Assembly: GCA_002749535.1 (NCBI GenBank)
Contig: MZZL01000137.1
Location: forward strand, 576,791-640,790
DNA: 64,000 nucleotides
Direction of reading: 5' to 3'
DNA from: Apophysomyces variabilis
Taxonomy: Eukaryota; Mucoromycota; Mucoromycetes; Mucorales; Mucoraceae
The notes below the pieces were generated by a model. That model was given only the letters and a program-made list of their open reading frames with translations, was not told the origin of the DNA and ran no database searches. Below, piece by piece: positions 27,209 through 40,439 of the stretch (position 1 is its first letter; every line of letters begins with the position of its first letter). Both the position numbers and the translations under genes were made by a program.

Positions 27209-27437
27209 GCCGTTTCCCAAGGCCTATCATGGGGACCGTCTATTCCAGCACGACGAATTGGAACCAGTAACGTCATCATTTTCATATAGTGACCCAAATT
27301 TTTTTGCAGCCAAAGGACGTCAAAAAGAAACTGAATCATTTGTTGCCTATACCGTCCCGCAGTCAATGCCTCACTATCTCGAACAGTTGACGAAAATCAG
27401 ATCCCAGGCTGAAATCTGTGTTGGACAGATGGACTGA
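27207..27437 (+). CDS. Possible small protein divergent from UNC50
   Basis: A 76-codon frame starts at an ATG at 27207-27209 that overlaps, on the opposite strand, the UNC50 start codon (27206-27208). The product (MPFPKAYHGDRLFQHDELEP, later YTVPQSMPHYLEQLTKIRSQ) is hydrophilic and has a mixed composition compatible with a real protein. It has no recognised domain. Because it lies over the UNC50 promoter it may also be chance; other frames here are open too. Confidence 0.3.
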   Translation: MPFPKAYHGDRLFQHDELEPVTSSFSYSDPNFFAAKGRQKETESFVAYTVPQSMPHYLEQLTKIRSQAEICVGQMD

Positions 27438-29756
27438 ATAGCTGGTTTCTGCTGCCTTTCCGGTACATAGAACGATACTACATGACTTTTGCACTCCGTT
27501 ATGCAAATGGGGATGAACATAGGTGTGAGCCATGAATAACTCCTATATAGCAATCAACCTAGGCTAGAAGATCAGATATATTTGTTAGAGTTGATGTTTG
27601 CGGAAAGGTGGATGCTTAACAGAATATAAAAAAAAAAGACCCTAACCGCGGTAACGACTCCACGAAAACCTGGCTGTACATGATTAAACAGAGTGTGACA
27701 TAGAGTAACAAAAGAGTTGTAGTTTATGGTTTGTTTGATAAGTGATGCATAGCTTAGAAATCCATCACATACGTGAAAGAAGCCAAAGAAGAAAAGCCAG
27801 CGAGTCTGCAGACGATAACAATGACTGGAAGTTCCATAGTACGATTACATAAGTCATACTCTTTAAAGGGAGCCTGTGCATTCGTCTTATCCAAGGAAAA
27901 ATATAGAAATAACTGACTTGATCGTCATGCCCAATTACAGGTTTGGCAACTGAATAACTTTGTCCTGGCTGGGAACAGATTTTGCGAGCAGTATGCTGTT
28001 ACAGAAAACTCCCTGTTGGAAAGGAAGCTGTCATGTTTCTCAACTGTTACGTAGTCTAAATCTTGTGCAGATCTAACATTGAACATAACAATATGGTAGT
28101 ATAATCTTACCAGCTTGTAGCACTGCTTTTACAATAGTCAATCTAATGGAAAAGGAAATTATGATAGTTATCAATGCTATTGTATATCGACGTATCTTTC
28201 AAATATCAAAGGAAAAAGTAAGGTTGCGGCATGATATGGATGAATATCGTCCAATAGGAGCTTGCAACAGCAAACTTCAACCAATCAGAAATTGAGACTT
28301 GTACTCCAATTTACCAGGAACAACGCAAGAGTAAGACAACAAAAGGTATTCCAGTGCCGCGAATGACCATACGGGATCACAAATATGGTCCTGTCTTATT
28401 CTTGCTAGTTATACGACCAAAGGGTCCAGGCCGCCGTACGTTGACTTCTGGATAAACCGCGATAAAGAAAATTTTTCCTTGCAAAAAGCCTGGACAAGAA
28501 GGCATATCAGCAAACGGCTAGATATACTACCGCAGTTAAGCGAACACACCCCGATCTTCTTTCACTTTTGAAGGCGAAAACAGGTATACTGCTTGATTAA
28601 AATATTCTTTAATAGAATAAAATTAGGAAAGAGAATGACTGAAAAAAGCAAGCGGAGCCAAAGGCAGCTTCTGACCAATCTATAATCAAATTTTCATGGA
28701 TGATATTGGGAACGCCTGCCATAAAGCGGCAGTGTCTGTATCGGTGCTTTCGTCGAGTTCCTCCTTTTGTTCTATAGTTTGGCTATACCCTGACTTGTTC
28801 AGAATTTACGCATAACTCAAGTTATAACGCTTTTTAAATCACAGTGAATCAATCAAAGAACAAATCTAAACGCTTCATGTCAATACACGTCAACCCTTGC
28901 TAATTGGTTTGTTGATTCATTTTTTGCATTGTGTGTAACTGATGACACGGAAAACAGTAAGAGGATCATGCGGCATCGCGTTTTTTTTTCTGACATCCGT
29001 TATCAAAGACGTTCGGTTTTTCCTGGCTCTTACATCAAACGGAAGCTACTGCATTTACTCTCCTTTCTATTATTCTGACAGTGTTCAGAGTAGTGATCAT
29101 ATCTTTGAAGGTTAAGTAAAAGCAATGACTTTTTTCAATTGTATACAATGTAATTTTGAGTGGGTTTTTTGACTTCCTTCACTGTTTCACATTCTGCCAA
29201 AAGAGTTCTCCTTTTTTTCACGTGAGATTGAAAATAATAAACAAATGAACTGGATCATTTATCTACTTATACTTGTTCTCAGGAAAATGAAAAGGGTACT
29301 CTACCACAATAACCGCATGGTAAGACCGAATTTACTTATATGTATTTTTAATATTGAAGTGATCAAGCTTAGCCTTGCATGCGTTAATTAATGCAGAGAT
29401 GATCCGTGCAAAGGTGTCACCGTGACACACACGCATTTTTGGGAGCCAAAAAAAAAATGAATCCTGTCAACAGATCATTACGCATGACAGGCTGCGCAAT
29501 TGATTAAAAAAGAAAGACATAAAAAGAAGCAAAGTAATTAACGGCGGAAATGCCTCGCGAAAAGATACGCGTATCGCCCCAACGTAAAAACAAAAAGAGA
29601 AGGAAAAGAATAAAAAAAAATGTTCATAAAAAAACCGTTTTGCTTGATTTTTTTTTCTTCATTCTTTTTCCTCTTCCCATTTCTCTTTCTTTTCCACAAT
29701 CAATTCCTAGGAACTGTTATAGGATGTTCAAGGTGCATTCAAGACGTTGGCCTGCC
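27438..29756. other. Gene-poor AT-rich region
   Basis: 2.3 kb with homopolymer runs and scattered short open stretches only. A 44-codon open stretch at about 28434-28567 (plus) has no support. Possibly decayed repeat DNA. No RNA gene recognised. Confidence 0.4.
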
Positions 29757-30175
29757 CTATGGTTTCAAGGTTTTCTGGCTACAAGTGCGGTATCTCCAGC
29801 CGTAGTAGGCTACGGACCTATATGGTTCAACCGAGGCTAAGTGAGGAGGAGATAACTGTGTCCTATACGTTTCAGTGTTTGGATGTGAGTAAAATCACAG
29901 CACACCCGATACTTGTAGCCATGGTTTGCATCCACTCTTTGCCTCCCCAGGTCCTCGGACTCGATGATGTCCCGTTTGTCTCTGTAGTGTGCGGTCTTCA
30001 TCCGTACCGTCCAGATTTGCTTCGATACAGCGTCCAGTACTTTGGCTCCTGGGGATTGTGGATCATCCCTCTGACCTTTGGTCCCGTCGACCACTGAGGC
30101 TTCACCTGCCAGAGCGGCCGCAAAGCAAAGAGTGCTCAAGAGCAGAATGGGAAAGTCGATGAAGTCGTTTTGCAT
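29757..30175 (-). CDS. Candidate small secreted protein
   Basis: A two-exon model (29899-30175 and 29757-29836, in phase, intron GTGATT...CTTAG) gives 118 aa. The N terminus looks like a signal peptide (hydrophobic FPILLLSTLCFAAALAGEAS after MQNDFID), followed by a charged region (VDGTKGQRDDPQSPG) and, in exon 2, an aromatic YYGWRYRTCSQ tail. No domain recognised. The donor is one of several GT sites in the same area, and a plus-strand frame covers the same DNA, so the exact gene structure is uncertain. Confidence 0.4.
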
Positions 30176-32059
30176 AGACAGTCCAAGGTTCTAACCGACG
30201 ATGGCGGACAAGGTAGCTCGGCATAGAAGGAACTGATGAAGTTATTACAGTTCGAATCAAATTTAGACCCTGCCTTATGATGATGAAGTTGTCTTATCAT
30301 TTTATTATATATTTAGTGATTGATCACTTGTCTGAAGGCAACTATTTATCTACCTAGTAGTGCAACCGTGTTTTAAATAAAAGCTATTATTGTATTAAAC
30401 CATTATATGTCCTTGAAAAATACTTAATCCACGGTTATTATGTTTATTATCCACATGCTCTCTTTCTGTGCTTATTTATTGTCTTGATTTGTTTCTGACG
30501 CAACTACTATTCTACTTTATCAAATCATTAAGAGAACATTTCAAAGTAACTCTCTTAACTAAGGAACAATTTCCCTTTCCGAACCAGGAAAGTACAACAG
30601 GGCTGAAAGACTTGTTATGCAACATAGGAAACCAGCATAACAAATAGGAATGACTTTTTTATCTTAACTGGAATTACTTACTATGTGTTATGCTTTTCGT
30701 TTTCCTTTGCATGGTGCTGCGCCGGCTGCTCTAAAGACATTTACGAGATAAATACCACAGAAAGGGTCCTCATGTGACCGATCGTAAATACATAATCATC
30801 GCTTCCGAGCGATATTCTTGGTTCCCATCGCGTTACAGTGAACTCTTCTTCTAGCCAAACATTACTTTTGCGTGATGCGCAATAAGTGCGAAAAGCCGAA
30901 CTAGCAAGACCAACCGGGCTCGATTTCTGTCTCGCACCGGATCAGGCGCGCCTTAGTCAGTCATGCTTTATACATGGTATATATGAAACAAGTTATGTAG
31001 GCTTATCATAAGATACTTGCCGCATCCATTGACAAGATTAGATACAATGAAGTATTTCTTTTGACCTCGGTAATGATGAAATTATGTGCTTATTCAAAAT
31101 TAATTGCACGATTATTGCCCGCAAAAACCAAGACACTGAGCAGTTATACAGGGAAAAAAAACAAGAAGAAAGAACAGAATGCTAGCAAAAACAGATTAGA
31201 AGGAAAGGAAATGCAGCAAAAGGAGATGAGAGTGAAGCAATAAAAGGTTTCCTGGGAGCTCTCTCTTATAAGTTTAAACGTTTTTGGCATTTTCTCCATG
31301 TCGGTGTCGGGAATAGCGGCCGCATCGGCAATAGCGGCAACACCGATAACAGCCATAGTAGTCCCTTGACATGCCATACCATAGAAGCCTAATGCAATAC
31401 TTTATGCTATAGACGCCGCCATCCCACTTTCAGCGCGCTCGCATAGGACTCTGAATGATTGAATTAAATGGCTTATATGGAATACAAATCAACGCTATTT
31501 ACGCAATCGACAATACATGTTAAATGTCAGCAGAATGCTGCTTTGATTGGAACCTAGGAGTCCATGTTAGTTCTTTTGTCAAGAACCTGAAAAGCAGGCT
31601 TTTTGTATGAATCACTAGCGGGATCCTAGTGAGCGACCGTTTATGGCATGTCCCTCATTGCGGAATTTGTTTCCTCCGCTTTGACTGTATAACACCTCTA
31701 TTCCAGGCCAACAAGACCTTCACATACTATATTGTGCTTTCATCGATGAGTGCTCTCCATGCTACTGGGATCACTTCTCTCTGCCTTACGCGGGGTGTCG
31801 CCACATCTATTCCTCATTGAGCAAGCTAAATTCCTCTTCTGGTCATTACACGTTATCGCTTATACCTCCTTTTCTCAATTCCTGCTCTCTCTATCAGCCA
31901 ATATCCAGAGCTATAAGTATGAATTGCATCGGACGTGTTTCTGATATCGAGCAATGAATGTCCAGACATTCAGAGGAAGACATATAGTTACTACGTCAAC
32001 GTTGATGGGCCGTTCTTTGGATGGTAATCCTTAGCCACAGATTTCTGCCATTGACATCA
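30176..32059. other. Gene-poor region with weak coding-like fragments
   Basis: AT-rich. A minus-strand stretch near 31280-31420 reads TTMAVIGVAAIADAAAIPD, a hydrophobic Ala/Ile-rich piece without start, stop or splice context. Plus-strand open stretches at 31629-31944 overlap. Probably decayed sequence. Confidence 0.35.
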
Positions 32060-32560
32060 CATGAAAACTGCTGACTGTCTGATTTCTTTTTTACTTGCGC
32101 AGCCATCTTATCGCGTTTACGTTTCAAGCGACATTTGTACTCATACGAGCCTTTTGTCGCTCCGTCATAGCGTCAAGATACTGGGCGTTGCAGATCTGAA
32201 TAATTTTGCCAATTGCTTCTAAGGCCGTCTGTACCACCTCGATCTCCTTATTCTCAGGTTCTTCCGTCACTACAGATAATTTTCCTTCACACTCTTAGAC
32301 AAACTAATAGCGGTAGTGAGGCTTCAAGGACTGGGAGATGTCTTGACATATTTTTAACTAAGTAGTACATTTGGCTACCCGTAATATTCCATTTTCCCAA
32401 AAAGCGGACGAGGTTCTTTGATCCCTGGAAAAGAGCGTGGTACTTATGCCAAATCGGCCACTGGAGGTCAATTGATCGGGTTCATGGATCACAACATGCG
32501 GAGACCGATTTAACTTGCAGCGGCCATATCCAATCAGGGGATCTGACAAGTTGAACAAAG
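32060..32560 (-). pseudogene. Decayed coding sequence of unknown family
   Basis: On the minus strand, 32290-32130 reads KLSVVTEEPENKEIEVVQTA... through an amphipathic helix-like AIGKIIQICNAQYLDAMTER to a TGA; with a one-base shift it continues as a very basic segment YKCRLKRKRDKMAAQVKKKS. A further open piece lies at 32358-32558 (HVVIHEPDQLTSSGRFGIS). Composition is protein-like but the frame is broken several times. It could be a relic of a transposon or of a cellular gene; the family is not recognised. Confidence 0.4.
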
Positions 32561-32860
32561 TTGATTTCCTCTTCTATCGCCGCTTCTTACCGTTTCTTGT
32601 TTATTGGAAACATATTATCAGCTCCGTTCACTTAAAGTATTTTTGCCTCATATACAGAAAATTCCCATAGGAACAATGGAAAGAATCGTACGTGTCGAAG
32701 ATCCTCGGAATGGATACACGTGTGTGCTTGTCTGCTATAGACAAATGCGTTACTCAATGACATCGATTATCTTCCAGCTTTCGATCTTTCGGCATCACTG
32801 ATCTGAACGTTTAATCCACGGTTCCCCCAAACGTTTTTCTTTTTTCTTTTTTACGTACCA

Positions 32861-32867
32861 TATAAAT
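32861..32867 (+). promoter_or_regulatory. TATA box of the cysteine-rich secreted protein gene
   Basis: TATAAAT lies 123-129 bp before the ATG at 32990 and is followed by a CT-rich leader (CTCTCTCTCTCT at about 32922-32933), the arrangement typical of strongly expressed fungal genes. Confidence 0.6.
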
Positions 32868-32989
32868 ATGCTAGCACAACTCTTCTGACCCTCTGTTCAT
32901 AACCATCGAACTCTTTTCCTCTCTCTCTCTCTTATACACACATATTCTCCTTTACTCTCTTTATCTGACCATCCCTCTCCTTTGACATT

Positions 32990-33265
32990 ATGAAATTCGC
33001 TATCCTTGCTTCCTTGTTCTTCATTGCTGCTGGCGTCCAAGTCCAAGCCTTACCAGTCGACACTGTGGCAAACGTGCTTTCCAAAGCCGGATTCACCGCC
33101 GTCAAGACACCTAATCAATGCCGTGTATGCAAAGGCGTCTGTAACCGACTGACCTCTGGAAAGGCTCTTCAGACCTGCAAGTACGATCTGTGCATCAAAC
33201 TGTTGGCTGGTGTCAAGACGGATGATCCTAAACCCTCCTGTTCTATCGTGGTCAGCAAGGATTAA
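32990..33265 (+). CDS. Small secreted cysteine-rich protein
   Basis: An intronless 91-aa protein. Residues 1-20 form a signal peptide (MKFAILASLFFIAAGVQVQA) with a likely cleavage after VQA. The mature part has six cysteines, in the arrangement C-x2-C-x3-C in NQCRVCKGVCNR, then TCKYDLC and PSC, enough for three disulfides. It has a TATA box, a pyrimidine-rich leader and a compact start context, suggesting strong, probably regulated expression. No known family was recognised; it is not a hydrophobin (which has eight cysteines). It may be a wall-associated or released protein. Confidence in it being a gene is good, in function nil. Confidence 0.8.
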   Translation: MKFAILASLFFIAAGVQVQALPVDTVANVLSKAGFTAVKTPNQCRVCKGVCNRLTSGKALQTCKYDLCIKLLAGVKTDDPKPSCSIVVSKD

Positions 33266-33798
33266 TTTAATGATACAGATGGCTAAGAGGATCCGCACGA
33301 CGACAAAAATATATATCGTACTGAATTCCTGACACACAGATTAATTGTGTATATTCTACTGCCCTGCTCATCTCTTAAAGAATAGAACACGTATTTAAAT
33401 TTAATAATTAACAAAGTTATAAATTGGTCGAGCTAGCGGCTAGCCGACGTAACCAAAACCTGTAAGCTCCACACAGTTGGCTATCTGAACACTACCAAAT
33501 GGCTATGGTCAATATTATTGTAAAATATGTGAATTATCTAATAGATTTAGTTATGATCTGATTATCCTTCTAATTAGTAACGGGGCACACTCAGTAATAT
33601 GAAGTAAAGATCAATGCGTGTTTATTGAATCAATGGATTTAGAAAGGGCGCGAATAAAATGTCGATTGAATGAAAAATAACAAATGTAAGCATCACTCTA
33701 CACTGTGAATACGGCGAGACTACCATCATTTACGCCCAAAGTCGTCTATGTTTGGATCTGCATGGATATACATATATATATATATACATATCGTCGTA
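33266..33798. other. Spacer with a short TA repeat
   Basis: 3' flank of the secreted protein gene and of RIO2 (convergent). Contains an ATATATATATATACATAT run near 33771-33790. Confidence 0.5.
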
Positions 33799-35725
<1,927 letters not shown>

Positions 35726-35972
35726 GGCAGATCGATCGAGAAAGAGAACAAGCGTCTAAAGCGAAAAAAATGTGGCTGCCAAAACGACTGTTATCCCAAA
35801 CCTAACATAGTACCAAATATGGAAGTATGACAACTCAGCTGGGAAGGTGCAGCATTGACAGCAAAGCACACATACTCATCTTTATCGAGAAATGAAAAAA
35901 GTAATTGAAAAGATAAAGCATATATAGGGATAGTTACAGTTATGGGATGAAATACCTTTTATTCACCTTTCT

Positions 35973-36183
35973 TTAAGCTTCCATATGCCTGCCCTTCATG
36001 CCGATCTGTTGCTCCTTAGCTTCCTGTATCTCCTCTATTTTCCTCAGCTTGCGTTGCATGGACAACTGGCTTAAGTTGCTATAGTTTGACCTGTAAAAAA
36101 CTGCTATAACAAGTTAAGCTACTCATGTTATACGTAACGCGCTCTTGTTCAGGACAGGGTGACCTACGTTGCCGACTGCTCAT
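35973..36183 (-). CDS. Two-exon microgene, 55 aa, unknown
   Basis: Exons 36134-36183 and 35973-36090 join in phase across a 43-nt intron (GTATAA...CTTAAC...TTTTTTACAG) with donor, branch point, pyrimidine tract and acceptor all good. The product starts MSSRQRRSPCPEQERV, continues NYSNLSQLSMQRKLRKIEEI, and ends with a charged amphipathic helix (QEAKEQQIGMKGRHMEA). The helix suggests a coiled coil or complex subunit. No family recognised. It sits between RIO2 (same strand, upstream of it) and COA4 (divergent). Confidence 0.55.
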
Positions 36184-36637
36184 GTTGAGATATCATGGAA
36201 AGGCGAATGAAATATGTATGGGTTTGATCACCCGTTATTGGTAACCAATCTCGAGGCACACTTTATGTTAAATTACTTTGAACTCCACATTCCACAATAC
36301 TTCTTTACCACGATCAGGCCTCCTTGCAAACTACTTTTTCGCACACTGTACCCGCACGTTCTTGATGCGATATTCCTGAGGATAGGAGAAAAGAATGCCT
36401 CGCATGAATAATTATCGGCTACATTTATTGTTCCATTCGCACTTTCAACAGAAGGCATCACTCTTGCACGAAGACAAGAACTTCACTTCGATAAAATGCG
36501 TGTTTATGGAATGGGTGTGCGTGTGTGTTACCTCGCATCTTTCCAGACCCTGGTTTGACACAATGCAGAGCGGAACACAAAGTCAACATTGGACATAACA
36601 TTTTCCGTCTTTATTTCCCATTTTCCCAGTTCCAGTC

Positions 36638-36883
36638 ATGACCACCAATCCCAATGTGGACTCCATAGAAGAAGATATAGACGATGATCCTTACAATGCA
36701 CGAATCGAGAAGACTGGGTGTGCACAAGAAAATGAAGACCTATTGCTATGCTATTACGACAAAAGGGACTGGCGATTGTGTAAAGAAGAAATGTTGCGTT
36801 TTCGCAAATGCTTCCAACGTAATCTAAACAATGCCGGTAGCAAGGAGTTGATTGAGTCGGAAAAGAATGTAACAAACGAATAA
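36638..36883 (+). CDS. COA4: Cytochrome c oxidase assembly factor, twin CX9C (Coa4-like)
   Basis: An intronless 81-aa protein. It has an acidic N terminus (DSIEEDIDDDPYNARIEKTG) and then a CHCH fold with two exact C-x9-C motifs, CAQENEDLLLC and CKEEMLRFRKC, linked by YYDKRDWRL. The TGC-x9-C...YDKRDWR-C arrangement matches Coa4/CHCHD8 (Cmc3). Such proteins are imported into the mitochondrial intermembrane space by Mia40 and assist complex IV assembly. Convergent with the RasGEF gene, whose stop is only 61 bp away. Other twin CX9C proteins (Cmc1, Cmc2) are less similar. Confidence 0.85.
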   Translation: MTTNPNVDSIEEDIDDDPYNARIEKTGCAQENEDLLLCYYDKRDWRLCKEEMLRFRKCFQRNLNNAGSKELIESEKNVTNE

Positions 36884-36944
36884 AACAAAATCTGTTTTGT
36901 TTCTTTTAAAAGGTTCTTTTTTTTTTTTGTTTCTGCACCCCTGT

Positions 36945-39900
36945 TTATTCCTCGCACAAGAAACTCGCTTTGCGTATTTCTGCATTGTCAAGGAACACCA
37001 TATTCTGTAAAGCAGAAAGAAGTTCGGGATGCACCACATAGTTATAAATTCGTGAGAGAACTTGAAACGCTAGGACATGCCGGATAACGGATGCTGTAAG
37101 GCAGTATAGTTTAGTCAATGACCCCTTACGGGGGCACTCTAAAGCCACTCACCTATGATGCGAAATTTGTTATAGTTAACAAGATGCGTACTTAATCGCA
37201 CTCTTAAATCTTCATCGCTTGCATCCTCATCATTGACTTGTCGATCCTCCTTGGGATTGATATACGTCGGTAATTCTGCGTTAAACACAAGGTCGGAAAG
37301 ATAGAGACCTGCAAACAAATGATCATCAGCATGTAAATTTTTCTGCGTTTCTTTGCTCCGAACCGACCTAAGAATGGAATGCAACCTTTTGTCTGTCGGA
37401 CAACGGGATCCGCCTTACTTTGGGTAAGAACGCATTCCACGGCTGAGGATTCAGCTACATCTTCTGTGGCCTTGGTCATCGCGTCCCGGATATTCTTCCA
37501 ATTTCGGAATGGCTTCGCCATATCTTTTAGTTCACCAAAAATCTGCATCTCATAATGGTCAATGCGCTGCCAAGTTTTCTCAAGACGAGATACAGCAGGG
37601 GATTGTAACCCAAGGAGAATTTGCATAAGTGTGCTGTAGTTACGATGGTGATAACATTTCTTTGCAGACATGGTCAACTTCAAACGATTTCGGTGCTGTA
37701 AAATCTATGCTTACCAGGGCAATGCGAATAAACTTTTCGATCACCCTCACCCTAGTTTCTGCTGATCTTGTACGCACAATTTCAGATGCGACCCATTGGC
37801 AGGTCTACGAAGGATCGTATCAGCATCGTTTCTATAGAAAACTAGACAAAATAAATAGCAACTCACCGTATTAAAAAACCCGATCAGCTGCTCAACTCCT
37901 AAATGCTTTGCATTGTCATTGCCCCTTTCTATTTGCGAATCCACGTTGGGTATTTCTGTAGAACCATCAGCCACATTGGATCTGTGTTTCCGCCATCGAA
38001 GCTCGACTAGTTCATCCCATGTCACGTTTTGTAGCATACTCTGCTCGATAATGCAGAACTGCTGTGCAATGACCTCCGATCGATACTGAAGTACCAACGG
38101 TCTATAGCTGAGCGCATTGTGATCGGTTTCCAACTGACTGGAAAATGATTCCCTTCGTCTTAAAGTTCTCATGGGGGATGGAGTCGGTGTTGGGGCTGGT
38201 GTTTGGAGTGTATGCAGAGGGCATAATGGGTTAGGATGATCAGGATCTTCGCGGGAGGAGCTTGAGGTGGGCGTTGACAGGGATGTTCGCGGCATATTTA
38301 ATATTTCACCATTCTCTCTTTTTTTAGAGTCAAAGATGCGGCTTGCCGATCGCACAAGTGAGCCCGAAGTCTTCCTTGTGCGTCCGTTCTCACAGAGACA
38401 CCGTTCTCGGCCACTTAATTCATTCCCGGGTGTGATTCCATGCAGAATGGAATGATACATACTTGGAACTGATCTTTTAATGGTTTTAATGCTGAAATTG
38501 ACTTTTGCCGCCCATGCATTCCCTTCCGTGACACTACGTTGAGAACTTGTGGAAAGACGTCTTGACTTGGCTAGAAACGGAAGCGACGACGTGGACGAGG
38601 ACGACTTCAATTCCTTAAATGGCCCGGTATGTATCAAGCCAATAGCGCTATCTTTTCTATAATTCCGATTACTTTGCTTCGGCAGCGTTCGGCATCCCTG
38701 ATCCGTCAGTTGAACCACTGTAGGCTTCGACGTGGTATGTTTCCAACGAACATTTCTTATATCGTTTCGTGATGTGCTGGCCTGTTGAGCATCTGAGGCT
38801 GTATTTGGATTGCTAGTTTCTTCATTATGTAGTTTTCTCTGACGCTTCAGGATATTTCTTAGATTTTTAATGATTCGCTCATCTCGTGGAGATGCAAGAA
38901 TGAGAGGATGGGATCGGAGTTGAGAGAGAAAAGTGCACAGCATGAATCGGAGAGTGCGTGAGGTCATAAAGTCGTGCGTCCAATAGTGAGTCAGCCAATG
39001 CCGAATGACTACAAATGTCCTAGCCAATGATTAAGAGGGTATCTGACGGTGATCGCATTGTTACCTTATTCTAACCAAACGGCGCACATCATTGTCCTCC
39101 ATGAGTGCCCATCGGAACCGTAAGATCAATAGCTTGCATAATTTGATAGGAGTCAGAAAGAGGCGAAATGTCAAGAAAAAGTCTAGAAGAAATTCAGAAT
39201 CTAACAAGGATGATTTTAGAAGCTGTGCCAAAAATACAGATGCATGATGACTGTATTACCCATTTCTCTAGTTAATTTCTCCACGAGTTTTTCTACTGTT
39301 GCTGAACTCATTGTGCATCCGTTGGATGACTCCCGTTTACTGTAGTGAATGAAGCGTGGAGAGTCTTTTTCCAAAAGATCAAACACGTGTGGATCATTTT
39401 CAATAGGTGGGGGTGGAGAAGATTCATCTGCCTGACGCGGTTTCATGTATTTTTCTGATTGCTTCTTCGTATTGTCTTCGACACCAACCCAGCCGAGGTG
39501 ATGCTCATCTTGATCAGGTCTGTTGGCAGCTTCAATGATAGCAGAGACGATACCTTTACTTCCGGCTGTATCTTCTCCAAAAGACCAAAGGCCCTTTTTG
39601 GTGGGATGAGTATCATCTTCCACCTGACGTTTCCGATGTACCAGCGTCGGAAAGGAGGCCGAATGAGAATCCATTGTGAGAGATTTGCGACGACGTATGA
39701 ATATTCTTGTTAGTTTATTGGAGACAGGTCCATTTGCTGCCGAGGAGGTTAGAGACCGGAAGGATTGACGATGAAGAAGTTGTTTTGGTCTGATGTTTTC
39801 GTGTGATGTGTGTAGAGACTCGACCTGAACTCGTGATGCGTTCCTGATCAGAAAATTGATAAGTGCACGTATGTATCATTGGCATGAAAAAAGGAGATAA

Positions 39901-40310
39901 AATTTGAAGAACCGAACATACTTGATGACCGTTTCATGTTGACAGCCAGCATTGGCTGTAACCCAGCCATAGATGGTAGCTAGTCTTAGACATTCTTTTG
40001 TACTTGGTTCGATGCATGCACTGTGGCGTCTTTGTGGTATAGTTGGTGTTGAGTCTGTCCAGTAGGTATCAAAAGAGACAACAGGTGAAGTTGGTGTAGA
40101 GACATCGTCGTAATGGTGAAGGTAATGTTTGGTACCAGCCAATGAGGTAATGCCGACATGTTTCAAAGGAAGATCGTCGAGTGATTTAGAACGACGTCTA
40201 AACAATAAAATAATAAAGTTATCAGTAAAATTAAGCGAGATATAATTGATTGTATTGGATCACTTTAAACGAGGGTCGGTTAAACTGGAAGACAAAGTGG
40301 ACGTGACCAT
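36945..40310 (-). CDS. Ras guanine nucleotide exchange factor (RasGEFN + RasGEF)
   Basis: Nine exons: 40264-40310, 39922-40197, 39260-39843, 39065-39200, 37867-39019, 37715-37804, 37368-37659, 37153-37308 and 36945-37093; 960 aa. N-terminal half is basic and Ser-rich (RRRSKSLDDLPLK). A RasGEFN module spans about residues 280-370 (TVEKLVEKLTREMDSEFLLD, FFLTFRLFLTPIKLCKL, TFVVIRHWLTHYWTHDF). A long disordered Ser/Pro linker follows, then the catalytic CDC25 homology domain (WVASEIVR...RVIEKFIRIAL-KCYHHRNYSTLMQIL, LGLQSPAVSRLEKTW, GLYLSDLVFNAELPTYI). It activates a Ras- or Rap-type GTPase (Cdc25, Ste6 or Bud5-like; class not decidable by eye). No SH3 domain seen. The upstream region carries a purine-rich tract and a GT repeat. 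Confidence 0.92.
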
Positions 40311-40401
40311 AAGAGAAAGTAAGTAAGGTAGAGAAAGAAAGAAGAAAAAAAAGAAAAGCAAAGAAGAAGAAAAAAGAGAAAGAAAAAGAAGGAGGGATTT
40401 T

Positions 40402-40411
<10 letters not shown>

Positions 40412-40438
<27 letters not shown>
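40412..40438 (+). repeat. GT dinucleotide microsatellite
   Basis: About 13 uninterrupted GT units, just after a GA/AAG purine-rich tract (40320-40395), within the RasGEF 5' region, 100 bp upstream of its ATG. Confidence 0.9.
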
Positions 40439-40439
40439 A

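Noticed and set aside
30780..30960. Possible tRNA-like stretch (GGGCTCGATTTC)
   Set aside because: No complete cloverleaf with a matching acceptor stem could be drawn; no tRNA was confidently found in the window.
37629..39713. Plus-strand ORFs over the RasGEF gene
   Set aside because: They lie opposite conserved RasGEF exons, have no domains and no splice context.
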